NCBI RefSeq assembly: GCF_017316305.2
Contig: NZ_CP147250.1
Location: 620,001 to 684,000 of the forward strand
DNA length: 64,000 nucleotides
Source: Enterococcus sp. DIV1094
GTDB lineage: Bacteria > Bacillota > Bacilli > Lactobacillales > Enterococcaceae
Reading direction: 5' to 3'
Part shown: in pieces, positions 1 to 9,049 of the stretch
How positions within the stretch are numbered: the first letter of the stretch is position 1
How the letters are laid out: every line of letters begins with the position of its first letter
The notes under the pieces: model-generated
Seen by the model: only the letters and a program-made list of their open reading frames with translations
Told to the model about the DNA's origin: nothing
Database searches by the model: none
Position numbers and translations under genes: made by a program

Positions 1-623
<623 letters not shown>

Positions 624-647
624 TCATAAGTGAATCATATCTTTCTT

Positions 648-661
648 TGAAAGCGTTGTCA
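648..661. promoter_or_regulatory. cre site (CcpA operator)
   Basis: TGAAAGCGTTGTCA matches the consensus TGWAANCGNTNWCA at every position. It lies between abfA and the divergent regulator gene, 43 bp from the abfA start, where bound CcpA could block transcription. Function is inferred from the consensus. Confidence 0.85.
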
Positions 662-809
662 ATAATAATATTGTTAAATATAAAATTATTATTGTATAAT
701 AATTAATGTATTTGTTAATTATAAATATCTATATTATATTTAACTGCTATAAATTAATATTTATGTTAATATAAAACTAAATAAAAAACCTAAGTATGAG
801 GTGTAAACC

Positions 810-1700
810 ATGCAACTACAAATCAACGAAGAATCGTTACCTGTCTATGAAGCATTAGCTAGTAAAACAAGGATAAAAATCATCCAGCTACTTTCAAAGA
901 ATAAAATGAATATCAAAGAGCTCGCCCAAGCACTCGGAATCAGTAGTGCCATTACGACGATGCATGTAAAAAAACTTGAGGAAGCGAACATCATCAAATC
1001 TGAGAAAATCGGCCAAAAAAAAATCTCCAGCTTACGTGTCGATAAAATCAACATCACGTTTCCAGAAAAAATCTTCAATGCGTTTGACACAAAAGAAACA
1101 TCGATCCCTATTGGTCATTACACTCGCTATTCAATCGAGCCGACATGCGGTCTGGCAACGATCCATGACTTTATTGGCAAAGTCGATGAACCACGTTACT
1201 TTGCCGATCCACGTCGCATGGATGCACGGATCTTATGGTTTACAAGCGGGTTCGTAGAATATCAAACTCCGAATTTTTTGAACGAAGAAGATACTTTGGA
1301 AATGTTAGAATTATCTGTTGAACTTTCTTCTGAATTTCCATTTTCCAATGACAATTGGCCATCTGATATCACATTTAGCTTAAACGGTGTGGAACTAGGT
1401 AACTGGACAAGTCCGGGAGATTTCGCAGACATTCGCGGAAAACACACACCTGACTGGTATCCAGATAACTTAAATCAGTATGGATTGTTGAAAACGATCC
1501 GCATCACCAAACATTTGACCAATATCAACGGTGAACCTTTATCTGAAATCACAATCAATGACATCCCAAGAAACGAAGATGTCTGGACTTTCCGCATCGA
1601 AGTCAAAGAAGACGCAAAAAACGTCGGCGGCTGCACCTTATTTGGCAAAGGCTTCGGCAACTACGACCAAGATATAAAGATGAAGGTGTATTATAGTTGA
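810..1700 (+). CDS. ArsR-family transcriptional regulator with large C-terminal domain
   Basis: Probable DNA-binding regulator of the divergent arabinofuranosidase gene. Residues 10-75 form an ArsR-type winged helix: an N-terminal helix with ALASKTRIKIIQLL, then a helix-turn-helix around IKELAQALGISSAITTMHVKKLE. The remaining 210 residues look beta-rich, with many Trp, Asn and Gly, and do not resemble the metal-binding tail of small ArsR proteins; they could bind a sugar ligand, but I cannot name the fold. At 296 residues it is about three times the usual ArsR length. TGAGGTG lies 7 bases before the ATG. The divergent layout across 204 bp suggests shared control with abfA. Confidence 0.72.
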   Translation: MQLQINEESLPVYEALASKTRIKIIQLLSKNKMNIKELAQALGISSAITTMHVKKLEEANIIKSEKIGQKKISSLRVDKINITFPEKIFNAFDTKETSIPIGHYTRYSIEPTCGLATIHDFIGKVDEPRYFADPRRMDARILWFTSGFVEYQTPNFLNEEDTLEMLELSVELSSEFPFSNDNWPSDITFSLNGVELGNWTSPGDFADIRGKHTPDWYPDNLNQYGLLKTIRITKHLTNINGEPLSEITINDIPRNEDVWTFRIEVKEDAKNVGGCTLFGKGFGNYDQDIKMKVYYS

Positions 1701-1844
1701 GGTTGTGAAAAAAGCGTTTTGACCTGAGCAGTAAGATGGAAAATCAGAAAATAGCTTTCCATATTTTTTGATTTTTCATCTTAATGTTGAAGGTCAGCTT
1801 TTTGAACACCGTTTATCTAGGTTGTGAGAAAAGCGTTTTAACCT
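1701..1844. repeat. Dispersed hairpin repeat, copy A plus partial unit
   Basis: One unit from GGTTGTGA at 1701 to GTTTATC at 1817, followed by the first 25 bases of a second unit (1820-1844). The two arms are complementary (GACCT...GTAAGATG with CATCTTAA...AGGTC) around a loop containing AAATAGC. It starts right after the stop codon of the ArsR-like gene. Related copies are at 4353-4470 and 12272-12747. Confidence 0.88.
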
Positions 1845-1866
1845 AATCAATTTCAAAAACAAAAAG

Positions 1867-1905
1867 AAACCGTGATTCCCTTATTCAACAAAGGATTCAC
1901 GGTTT
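1867..1905 (-). terminator. Intrinsic terminator of pncB-nadE
   Basis: Stem AAACCGTGA / TCACGGTTT with T-rich sequence on both sides, just past the nadE stop. It may also stop transcripts coming from the left. Confidence 0.75.
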
Positions 1906-1927
1906 ATTTGATTTTTTTTCACTTCAT

Positions 1928-2755
1928 TTATTTCCAAAAATCATCAAAGATCGAAATTGGTAAATGACGTTTATGTTGTGTTTTATTCCACCATTGTTCG
2001 ATCTTTTGTTGCGCATCTGTTGGAATTTCTTTTCCTTCCAAATAGTCGTCGATTTCATCATAAGTGACGCCTAATGCGACTTCATCCGCAACCATTGGCT
2101 TGCCGTCTTCTAGGTCAGCCGTTGGGATTTTTGTGTATAAATGTTCTGGTGCATTCAAGACTTTCAATAGCGCTTTGCCTTGGCGTTTATTCAAACGGAA
2201 CAACGGAAGGATATCTGCTCCGCCATCCCCATATTTTGTAAAGAACCCAGTAATGTTTTCAGCTGCATGGTCGGTACCGATCACAGCCCCTGCACGTTGT
2301 CCAGCAACCGCATATTGGGTGATCATACGTTGACGTGCTTTGATGTTTCCTTTATTGAAATCACTGATTTCCACACCTGCTTCAGTCAATGCTTGTGTTT
2401 GTGCATCAACTGCAGGTTTGATATTTACACGTAATTGGACGTCTGGTTGGATAAATTCTAACGCAGCTTTCGCATCTTCTTCATCCGCCTGTTCGCCATA
2501 TGGCAACCGTACAGCGATGAATTGGTAACTGTCATCTTTCGTTTCTTCTCGCATTTCTTCCATCGCCAATTGCGCTAAACGTCCAGCTAAAGTAGAGTCT
2601 TGTCCGCCACTGATCCCTAATACTAACGTTTTTAAGAAGGGATTTTTCTTCAAATATTCTTTCATAAAATCGATACTGACACGAATTTCATTTTGAGGAT
2701 CGATGACCGATTTCACGCCTAGTTCTTCAATGATTGCTTGTTGTAAATGATTCAT
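1928..2755 (-). CDS. nadE: NH3-dependent NAD+ synthetase
   Basis: Cytosolic enzyme that amidates nicotinate adenine dinucleotide to NAD+ using ATP and ammonia, the last step of NAD synthesis. The 275 residues match the short ammonia-dependent form without a glutaminase domain. The N-type ATP pyrophosphatase P-loop [12 protein letters not shown] is near residue 50, and [22 protein letters not shown] near 160 is the conserved substrate region. It begins 12 bp after pncB ends, so the two form a salvage operon. ATG 2755 is preceded by GGAGGAAGAG. Confidence 0.96.
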   Translation of the reverse strand: MNHLQQAIIEELGVKSVIDPQNEIRVSIDFMKEYLKKNPFLKTLVLGISGGQDSTLAGRLAQLAMEEMREETKDDSYQFIAVRLPYGEQADEEDAKAALEFIQPDVQLRVNIKPAVDAQTQALTEAGVEISDFNKGNIKARQRMITQYAVAGQRAGAVIGTDHAAENITGFFTKYGDGGADILPLFRLNKRQGKALLKVLNAPEHLYTKIPTADLEDGKPMVADEVALGVTYDEIDDYLEGKEIPTDAQQKIEQWWNKTQHKRHLPISIFDDFWK

Positions 2756-2767
2756 CTTCTCTTCCTC

Positions 2768-4240
2768 CTATAGTTCGCTAGTTAATTGTGTGACGCTTTT
2801 TTTCATTCGTTCCATGATTGCCATCTTATGATTCCAGCAATCTGTGGATAAATCCACTGGATATTTTTGTGGATTCAAATCACGTTTGTATTCTTCCCAA
2901 AGAGAATCTAGGTTTCCTCTAGTATACTCTTTGATTTCTGCTAAAGTCGGTAAGTCATAGACTCTCTTTCCTTCCACAAAAATATCTTGTAAAATTGGCC
3001 GAGCAGTAAAGTCACGAACAGTTTTATTGATAAATGTATGTGTGGGGTGGAACATGAAAATCTCTTCTTCTTGACGAGGATCTTCATCCCATAATGTCAC
3101 ATAATCACCTTCTGATTTTCCATCAAAATTACGAGTGATACGCCATACTTGTTTCTTACCGGGTGTGGTTACTTTTTCTGCATTGCTGGATAATTTGATC
3201 GTATCGATCATTTCGCCTTCTTCATTTTCAATCGATACTAGCTTGAAGACTGCACCTAATGCAGGTTGGTCATAAGCTGTAATCAGCTTCGTCCCAACGC
3301 CCCAAACATCGATTTTTGCTTTTTGCATTTTCAAGTTTAGAATAGTCGCTTCATCTAAGTCATTTGAGGCATAGATTTTCGCTTCTGTAAAACCAGCAGC
3401 ATCTAGTTGTTCTCTGACTCTTTTTGAGATATACGCCATGTCCCCACTATCGATACGCACTCCTTGGAAGTTGATTTTGTCACCAAGTTCTTTCGCCACA
3501 CGGATCGCACTAGGAACACCAGATTTCAATGTATCGTAGGTATCCACTAGAAAAACACAATCTTTATGCGTCTTTGCATACGCCATAAACGCTTCATAAT
3601 CATTCCCATAACTTTGAACAAGAGAATGTGCGTGGGTACCACTTGCTGGAATACCAAAAATTTTTCCTGCCCGAACATTACTCGTCGCATCAGCACCACC
3701 AATGTAAGCTGCCCGAGTACCCCAAACCGCAGCATCCAATTCTTGCGCACGGCGTGTACCAAACTCTAATAATGGATCATCACCGATCACTGATTTGATA
3801 CGAGCTGCTTTCGTTGCAATCAACGTTTGAAAGTTTACCATATTCAATAATGCTGTTTCCACTAATTGACAATGGGCTAATGGACCTTCTACTTGGATCA
3901 ACGGTTCATTCGCAAAAACGAGCTCGCCTTCACGAGCTGAACGAACAGTCGCTTTGAATTTGAATTCACGTAAATATGTCAAAAAGCCTTCTGGATATAC
4001 ATCCATCTCACGAAGATACGCAATATCTGTATCAGTAAATGTCAAATTTTCCAAGTAGTCTACTAACCGTTCTAGCCCTGCAAAAACAGCGTAACCATGA
4101 TTGAATGGCATTTCGCGGAAGTAACATTCAAATACTGCATGTTTATCTGCTCTATCTAGTTCCCAGTATGTCTGCATCATGTTGATCTGGTAAAGATCAG
4201 TATGTAGCGTCAAACTGTCATCTGAGTAAGTTGTCGTCAT
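2768..4240 (-). CDS. pncB: Nicotinate phosphoribosyltransferase
   Basis: Converts nicotinate and PRPP to nicotinate mononucleotide in the Preiss-Handler route; the neighbouring nadE completes NAD+. The 490-residue product has family landmarks: LHTDLYQINM near the N-terminus, FGTRRAQELDAA and GTHAHSLVQSYG in the middle, and VDTYDTL followed by GVRIDSGD. The length is that of the long Firmicute form. It is the first gene of the operon. The 384-bp region upstream holds a hairpin repeat; no riboswitch was recognised there. Confidence 0.96.
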   Translation of the reverse strand: MTTTYSDDSLTLHTDLYQINMMQTYWELDRADKHAVFECYFREMPFNHGYAVFAGLERLVDYLENLTFTDTDIAYLREMDVYPEGFLTYLREFKFKATVRSAREGELVFANEPLIQVEGPLAHCQLVETALLNMVNFQTLIATKAARIKSVIGDDPLLEFGTRRAQELDAAVWGTRAAYIGGADATSNVRAGKIFGIPASGTHAHSLVQSYGNDYEAFMAYAKTHKDCVFLVDTYDTLKSGVPSAIRVAKELGDKINFQGVRIDSGDMAYISKRVREQLDAAGFTEAKIYASNDLDEATILNLKMQKAKIDVWGVGTKLITAYDQPALGAVFKLVSIENEEGEMIDTIKLSSNAEKVTTPGKKQVWRITRNFDGKSEGDYVTLWDEDPRQEEEIFMFHPTHTFINKTVRDFTARPILQDIFVEGKRVYDLPTLAEIKEYTRGNLDSLWEEYKRDLNPQKYPVDLSTDCWNHKMAIMERMKKSVTQLTSEL

Positions 4241-4352
4241 CTTTTTATTGCTCCTCTAAGCCAATTTTCATTTCTTATCTATTATAACAAAAAAATACCC
4301 TGGTAAAAGAAATCTTGTTTTATTTTGTATAAAGTAAAGAAATAAGACAGAA

Positions 4353-4500
4353 GGTTGTGAGAAAGCCGGGTAGCTCCGAGTAGTAAGTCAGAACTTGAGA
4401 AAATAGCTTCTCATATTTTTTCAAGTTCTGACTTACTATTGAAGGAGTTGGCTTTCGAACACCGTTTATCTAGGTTGTGAGAAAAGCGCTTTGACCTGAG
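4353..4500. repeat. Dispersed hairpin repeat, copy B plus partial unit
   Basis: Unit 4353-4470 starts GGTTGTGAG and ends ACCGTTTATC; the left end of a second unit follows from 4473. The arms are long and nearly perfect (AGTAAGTCAGAACTTGA with TCAAGTTCTGACTTACT), but their sequence differs from copy A, while the loop core AAAATAGCTTCTCATATTTTTT is conserved as two blocks. Copy B belongs to the AGCTCC/GGAG arm subtype. Confidence 0.88.
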
Positions 4501-4529
4501 TAAAAAGATAAATTTAAAAAAAAGCCAAA

Positions 4530-4557
4530 ATCCCAAAAGATTCTACTATCTTGGGAT
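4530..4557 (-). terminator. Terminator of DUF1827-like gene
   Basis: ATCCCAA / TTGGGAT stem followed on the minus strand by GGCTTTTTTTT, about 70 bases past the stop codon. Confidence 0.75.
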
Positions 4558-4624
4558 CTCAGCGCTTTACTTTTTATTGTATTCATTTTTGGGATTATCT
4601 AGTAGCTTAGCCATATTTATTTTG

Positions 4625-4984
4625 CTAGGCGATCGCAGCAATCGCTTGTTCTACAATGACGATGTCCTTATTCGGTCGCTTGAACTTCACCCCTGCTTGT
4701 TCTAATTCTTGCTTGACACCTACATGGATATTGACAGATTCTCGTTCTGTTTTCAGTACTTTTTTGATGGCATAATCAATCTCTTGTTTAGAAATTTTCT
4801 TTTTCGTATTGATCATCACTAATTGGACTTGATCGAACGTATCAATCAACAAAATTTGCGTACGATCAAGAGAAAACAGTTTATAAAATCGAATGGCAGA
4901 ATTTCTAAAAAAGAAATCAACGATTTTAGGATAAAAGGTTTTGATATTCAAGTTGCTTGTTATCGGCGTTTCAATCAATTTCAT
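4625..4984 (-). CDS. DUF1827 family protein
   Basis: Small cytosolic protein of unknown function, 119 residues from MKLIETPITSN. It resembles the DUF1827 family of enterococci and relatives in its opening (MKLIETP...FYPKIVDFFF), the LDRTQILLIDTFDQV strand and the charged helix EIDYAIKKVLKTERE. A longer frame exists upstream, but AGAGGAT sits just ahead of the ATG at 4984, so that start is preferred. It is monocistronic, between a terminator and the divergent MerR gene. The family assignment is from memory of the pattern. Confidence 0.72.
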   Translation of the reverse strand: MKLIETPITSNLNIKTFYPKIVDFFFRNSAIRFYKLFSLDRTQILLIDTFDQVQLVMINTKKKISKQEIDYAIKKVLKTERESVNIHVGVKQELEQAGVKFKRPNKDIVIVEQAIAAIA

Positions 4985-5114
4985 AGTGATCCTCTTCTCT
5001 CTTTTTAGCTTAAAATGAATCGCTTTCATAAATGGTTAAAAAAACAATTTCATTTCCCTCTCTTTTGATAATAGTATAACATATAATCAAGCAGATAAAA
5101 AAGATGATTTTTTT

Positions 5115-5146
5115 CTTGACCTTCTCGTTACGTCAAGGATTATGCT
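5115..5146 (+). promoter_or_regulatory. MerR-type promoter with operator dyad
   Basis: -35 TTGACC (5116-5121) and -10 TATGCT (5141-5146) are separated by 19 bp, the long spacer typical of MerR-activated promoters. The dyad CTTGAC-N11-GTCAAG (5115-5137) overlaps the -35 and the spacer. It points at the MerR gene, giving a leader of about 15 nt, so autoregulation is likely. Confidence 0.8.
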
Positions 5147-5168
5147 AGTTTTGTCAGGAGGGAAAGTA

Positions 5169-5921
5169 ATGGAATACACAATCAAAAAAATGGCGCAGCT
5201 TTCAGGAGTGAGCAGTCGGACACTTCGTTTTTATGATGAAATCGATCTCCTCAAACCAAAACGAATCAACTCAGCAGGTTACCGCATCTATGGTTCTAAT
5301 GAAATCGACCGCCTGCAACAAATTTTATTTTATCGCTCCTTAGATTTTCCATTGAATCAAATTCGAGAATTGTTAGATGAGCCTACGTTCGATCATCAAC
5401 GTGCACTCATCGATCATCAGAGAAAGCTATTGGAAAAACGAGCAGAAATCGATACTCTCCTGGCAACGGTCCAACAAACATTAGCACAATACGATGGAGG
5501 GAAAAAAATGACTGATCAAGAAAAATTTGAAGGCTTTAAAAAACAAAAACTAACAGAAAACGAAACAAATTATGGTAAAGAAATCCGCGAGAAGTACGGA
5601 GAAGGAACCATCGATAAAGCAAACGAACAATGGCAAAACATGTCGCAAGAAGTGTATCAAGAGATGCAAGCAGTGGAACAACGATTACTAAGTGATTTAA
5701 CAACTTACCTGTCTGATAAATCTAATCAGGCACTCGCTAAAGAAATTTTTGACGCACATAAAAAATGGTTATTGTTTAGTTGGCCAACCTATCAAGCAGA
5801 AGCGCATAAAGGATTAGGTATACTTTATATCTCTGATGAACGATTCACTGAATACTATGATTCTCGCAGTGGCAAAGGGGCAGCGGAAGCATTGAATGAA
5901 ATCATCCAAGCAAATGCGTAA
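5169..5921 (+). CDS. MerR-family regulator with TipAS antibiotic-recognition domain
   Basis: Transcription activator. Residues 1-70 are the MerR DNA-binding domain (YTIKKMAQLSGVSSRTLRFYDEIDLL), followed by a dimerisation helix with LLEKRAEIDTLL. Residues 110-250 match the TipAS fold that traps peptide antibiotics (EKFEGFKKQKL, then NEQWQNMSQEVYQEM). An upstream ATG is in frame, but AGGAGGG before 5169 fits this start and gives the usual MEYTIKKMA opening (250 residues). The promoter has a 19-bp spacer with a dyad, suggesting autoactivation. No export or resistance gene is adjacent, so its targets are unknown. Confidence 0.88.
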   Translation: MEYTIKKMAQLSGVSSRTLRFYDEIDLLKPKRINSAGYRIYGSNEIDRLQQILFYRSLDFPLNQIRELLDEPTFDHQRALIDHQRKLLEKRAEIDTLLATVQQTLAQYDGGKKMTDQEKFEGFKKQKLTENETNYGKEIREKYGEGTIDKANEQWQNMSQEVYQEMQAVEQRLLSDLTTYLSDKSNQALAKEIFDAHKKWLLFSWPTYQAEAHKGLGILYISDERFTEYYDSRSGKGAAEALNEIIQANA

Positions 5922-5925
5922 AAGA

Positions 5926-5960
5926 AAAAAGACAAATCTTTTTTGAGATTTGTCTTTTTT
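5926..5960. terminator. Bidirectional terminator
   Basis: AAAGACAAATCT / AGATTTGTCTTT stem with A and T tracts on either side, between the convergent MerR and LacI-family genes. Confidence 0.85.
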
Positions 5961-5963
5961 TTA

Positions 5964-6884
5964 CTAACGTTGAATAAAAGTATACGGAATTTTCACCTGT
6001 TCAATTGTGCCATTCAAAAACAAACGAAAAGCGGTTTCACCACATTGTTTCAAATGATGGTCGATCGTCGAAAAATTCAACAGCTCACTGATCAGCATAT
6101 TTTCCCGACCAACTATGGGAATTTTTTTATTTTGATAACTTTGGAGAATACCAGCCGCTACCGTATCTGAATTCGTAAAAATACCATCGATTCCTCGTTC
6201 TTCAAAAAATTTCCCTGCCTGTTTTCCTTGTTCGGTATCGATGCACTGCCAGTAAACATCCGTCTCGTTAAAATCAGGAAAAATCTCTTTACATAGTTTC
6301 AACGTGATTTTCGAATTGTAACTTAATCGTCCGGTTCGTCCCAAAGTAACACCTAAGCGTTTGACTCCTTGAGTTTTTAAAAAGGTTAACCCATCAGTAA
6401 TTGATTGTTTTCGATCAATATAGACACTCATAGTCTCTAACCCTTCGATCTTTTCACAAAAGACGATAGGACCGTATTGTTGATAATCAAGCAACAATTC
6501 TAAGGGATTCGCTCTTGATGTAATGATCAATCCGTCAAATGCTTTTGCCGCAAACTCTTCCAAATATTGTTGCTCACGTGTTATTTGATAGTTTGTTGGT
6601 AATAACGTCACTTTATACCCTTCGCCAAAAGCGACTTCAATGATTCCACTTAATAGCTGATCAAAGTATGGGTGATTGGTGTATGGTAAAATGACACCGA
6701 TATTTTTTGTTTTTCCAGAACTTAGTTGTCTGGCATTCGCATTCGGTACATAATTTAATTCTTTGATCACTTTCAAGATCTCTGCTCGCTTTGTCTCATC
6801 AACATACGGATGTTGATTGATTACACGAGAGACCGTTGAAACAGAATAGCCTGTTCTTTTGGCTATATCGCGGATGTTTGCCAT
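5964..6884 (-). CDS. LacI-family transcriptional repressor
   Basis: Sugar-responsive repressor. The N-terminal helix-turn-helix MANIRDIAKRTGYSVSTVSRVIN and hinge helix region ANARQLSSGKT are typical, followed by a periplasmic-binding-protein-like sensor domain (NIGVILPYTNHPYFDQLLSGI...DGLIITSR...GIFTNSDTVAAGILQ). ATG 6884 is chosen because the family starts directly before this HTH; its ribosome site is weak, consistent with coupling to the preceding 90-codon gene, which ends 16 bp upstream. Palindromes with CG centres precede both that gene (7210) and the EIIC gene (8684), making them likely operators. Probable role: repression of the neighbouring PTS gene and itself. Confidence 0.85.
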   Translation of the reverse strand: MANIRDIAKRTGYSVSTVSRVINQHPYVDETKRAEILKVIKELNYVPNANARQLSSGKTKNIGVILPYTNHPYFDQLLSGIIEVAFGEGYKVTLLPTNYQITREQQYLEEFAAKAFDGLIITSRANPLELLLDYQQYGPIVFCEKIEGLETMSVYIDRKQSITDGLTFLKTQGVKRLGVTLGRTGRLSYNSKITLKLCKEIFPDFNETDVYWQCIDTEQGKQAGKFFEERGIDGIFTNSDTVAAGILQSYQNKKIPIVGRENMLISELLNFSTIDHHLKQCGETAFRLFLNGTIEQVKIPYTFIQR

Positions 6885-6900
6885 GACTGCTGTTCGCCAC

Positions 6901-7173
6901 CTATACAAAAAGATTTTCTTGTAGATAGTCTACCACAGCTGGCCCACATTCGAAAAATTGATACAACGTTCCTTGATCGTAAAAACTGATTCGTTGACCG
7001 CCCCAATAATCATCCTTGGTCAAGCCAGAAATATCTGCTAAATTGATTTTTCTGATTACTGATCGATTAAGACCTTGAAAACTAGATAACACGAGCATGG
7101 AATCTTTAAACTCGACAAATGCGTAGAAACATTGATTCTTTAAACCTTGTGTTGTTTTGATATAGGTATTCAT
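6901..7173 (-). CDS. Small protein of unknown function in LacI/PTS cluster
   Basis: 90 residues with a strong start (AAAGGAGGG, then ATG at 7173). No family recognised. It has no signal peptide or membrane segment; alternating hydrophobic strands (CFYAFVEFKDSMLVLSSF, RKINLADISGL, YQFFECGPAVVDYL) suggest a small beta-rich domain, possibly PH-like. It lies between the EIIC gene and the lacI-type gene on the same strand, and the LacI-like palindrome at 7210 is 37 bp before its start, so it is probably co-regulated with the PTS. Confidence 0.7.
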   Translation of the reverse strand: MNTYIKTTQGLKNQCFYAFVEFKDSMLVLSSFQGLNRSVIRKINLADISGLTKDDYWGGQRISFYDQGTLYQFFECGPAVVDYLQENLFV

Positions 7174-7209
7174 AAGAAGCCCTCCTTTATTTATGCTTTG
7201 AGTATACGG

Positions 7210-7227
7210 TATGAAACGCGTCTCATA
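7210..7227. promoter_or_regulatory. LacI-type operator upstream of the 90-codon gene
   Basis: TATGAAACGCGTCTCATA is an 18-bp palindrome with one mismatched pair and a central CGCG, typical of LacI/GalR operators. It lies just upstream of the 90-codon gene and the repressor gene. Confidence 0.75.
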
Positions 7228-7245
7228 GCAAGGAGTTTGCTTCTT

Positions 7246-8652
7246 TTATTCTTCTGGTTCACCTAGATTAGGATCTAAGCGGTTAGCAGCCAAGATAAAT
7301 GGTGCCCAAATTAGTGCAGCCACTAAAAGATTGACGATCGTCAGGACGATTGCGCGCCAATCACCAGCTGTTGCTAAGAACCCACTAATGATCGTCGGCA
7401 TGACCCAAATCACATTTACTACTACCGGACGAACAAGACCGGCCATTGTCGCAAAGTAAGCAATCGTAGCAGTTGCAAGTGGCGCCAAGATGAATGGGAT
7501 CATCAACAACGGATTCAATACGACTGGTAGCCCAAACATTACTGGTTCATTGATATTGAACAAACCTGGAGCAATCCCTAATTTACCTACCGTTTTGTAA
7601 TCTGCTCGTTTTGATAAAAATAAGATCATGACAATCAGTACTAATGTTACACCTGCACCACCAGGCCATACAAATGCTTCAAAAGAACCTGCTACCCATT
7701 TGAACGGGATCGGTTCATTATTTTGAAAGGCATTGGTATTTTCGACCATCGCTGTACCATAAAGAGTCTGTAACACTGGCGACATGATATTTGTTCCATG
7801 TAATCCAAAGAACCAAAGAACATGAACCAATAATACGATAATAAAGACTGCCCCATAACCTTGCGATAAGTTCATCAAAGGTTTTTGAATCGCTTCGGAT
7901 ATCCAGTCGATCAATGGTACGCCTGCTGTTTGTCTAAAGACATAATTGATCGTACCTACAACATATAAAGAAACAACTGCTGGAATAATTGCGGCAAAAG
8001 CTCGAGCAACTGCCGGTGGAACTGATTCTGGCATTTTGATAATAATTTTTTTACGCATCAATATCGCAAAAATGATGACAGAAATAAAACCAAAGATCAT
8101 GGCTGTAAATAGACCAGAACCGCCCATGTATTTTCCAAAGTTGAAATAACCCCATGCGCCCATAGAAAGGGTCTGTCCACCATCGGCACCATCAGCAATC
8201 ACACCACCTGCTGTAGTGATCATGTCCATCGCATCTTGTGACAATTTTTCTGGCAACGTCAAAACAGCTGTGGCAGCATCAGGTAATCCAATAATAAATG
8301 CAACTAATGATACGATACTTCCTGATACAGGGTCCACTTCATATGCTTTTGCTAAGTTTGCACCTAAAGACAGTGCGAATACGACAGCCATGATTGCTAG
8401 CGTCCCATTCCAAATCAAACCATTGACGCCAATAACCGGTGTAAAGAAAGTCGTAATGGCGTTTCCTTCTCCTAAATACGTATTAGGAAAGTCACGCATA
8501 AACGCATTCAGTAACACAGCAATAGCTCCCGCCATCGTTGCCGGCATGGTTCCGATAAACGCATCACGTAAAGCGACTAGATGCTTTTCCGAACCAATTT
8601 TCGTGGCAACTGGCAAGATATATCTCTCCATCCATTCCATTAATTTATTCAT
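7246..8652 (-). CDS. celB: PTS cellobiose/oligo-beta-glucoside transporter subunit EIIC
   Basis: Membrane permease of the lactose/cellobiose PTS family, importing a beta-glucoside-like disaccharide coupled to phosphorylation. The 468 residues have about ten hydrophobic segments and the conserved stretches FFGLHGTNIMSPVLQ and GLFNINEPVMFGLPVVLNP. ATG 8652 is preceded by ATAGGAGGAT; an in-frame ATG 21 bases upstream lacks a site. No EIIA, EIIB or phospho-beta-glucosidase gene is adjacent, so it must borrow partners from elsewhere. A LacI-like palindrome precedes it. Exact substrate unknown. Confidence 0.88.
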   Translation of the reverse strand: MNKLMEWMERYILPVATKIGSEKHLVALRDAFIGTMPATMAGAIAVLLNAFMRDFPNTYLGEGNAITTFFTPVIGVNGLIWNGTLAIMAVVFALSLGANLAKAYEVDPVSGSIVSLVAFIIGLPDAATAVLTLPEKLSQDAMDMITTAGGVIADGADGGQTLSMGAWGYFNFGKYMGGSGLFTAMIFGFISVIIFAILMRKKIIIKMPESVPPAVARAFAAIIPAVVSLYVVGTINYVFRQTAGVPLIDWISEAIQKPLMNLSQGYGAVFIIVLLVHVLWFFGLHGTNIMSPVLQTLYGTAMVENTNAFQNNEPIPFKWVAGSFEAFVWPGGAGVTLVLIVMILFLSKRADYKTVGKLGIAPGLFNINEPVMFGLPVVLNPLLMIPFILAPLATATIAYFATMAGLVRPVVVNVIWVMPTIISGFLATAGDWRAIVLTIVNLLVAALIWAPFILAANRLDPNLGEPEE

Positions 8653-8683
8653 CTTAATCCTCCTATAATTCAATCTCTATCAA

Positions 8684-8701
8684 TATGAATGCGCATACAT
8701 T
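8684..8701. promoter_or_regulatory. Putative LacI-type operator upstream of celB
   Basis: TATGAATGCGCATACATT is a partial palindrome centred on GCGC, related to the better site at 7210 (TATGA/ATG half-sites). It lies 32 bp before the EIIC start. Confidence 0.55.
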
Positions 8702-8935
8702 ATAATGATATTACAAATATAGCATAACTTTGTGAAATTCGCTAGAGAAATAACAAAAGAAAAGTGATGAGAAATGAATTTTCTGGCATAGATAATATAT
8801 GCGAAATAAATAGACAAAAAAACTGACAAATTAAAGCGTCATTCTATCGATTTATTACTTAAAAGATTTGTATTAGATGATAATTATCCCGCATTTAAAA
8901 TACCAATCGCTTGTGACTTTATAACGAATAATCAC
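8702..8935. other. AT-rich intergenic stretch with open frame remnant
   Basis: Part of a gap of about 400 bp between celB and the antitoxin gene. A plus-strand frame is open through much of it (reading DKLKRHSIDLLLKRFVLDDN near 8826) but has no start codon or ribosome site, so it is at most a decayed gene fragment. Nothing else recognised. Confidence 0.35.
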
Positions 8936-8980
8936 AAAAAAAGATCTATCTATTTTCACACAATAGATAAATCTTTTTTT
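8936..8980. terminator. Terminator downstream of antitoxin gene
   Basis: AAAAAAAGAT..ATCTATT / AATAGAT..ATCTTTTTTT hairpin with A and T tracts; can act in both directions. Confidence 0.8.
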
Positions 8981-9049
8981 CTTATTATATCTAAAGATTA
9001 TTTCTCCAGTGATAATCAGACTCGATTTTAAATTCAAATGAGGAAAAAT

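Larger units (their letters stand above)
4241..4624. other. Intergenic region upstream of pncB
   Basis: Contains the pncB promoter region (AT-rich, about 4245-4350), hairpin repeat copy B and the terminator of the DUF1827-like gene. No coding sequence or further structure was seen. Confidence 0.6.

Noticed and set aside
4241..4352. NAD- or vitamin-sensing riboswitch upstream of pncB
   Set aside because: Short AT-rich leader with no conserved riboswitch core that I could recognise.
5943..6170. 75-codon plus-strand ORF at the end of the LacI gene
   Set aside because: Antisense to the C-terminal part of the repressor gene and starts within a terminator hairpin.
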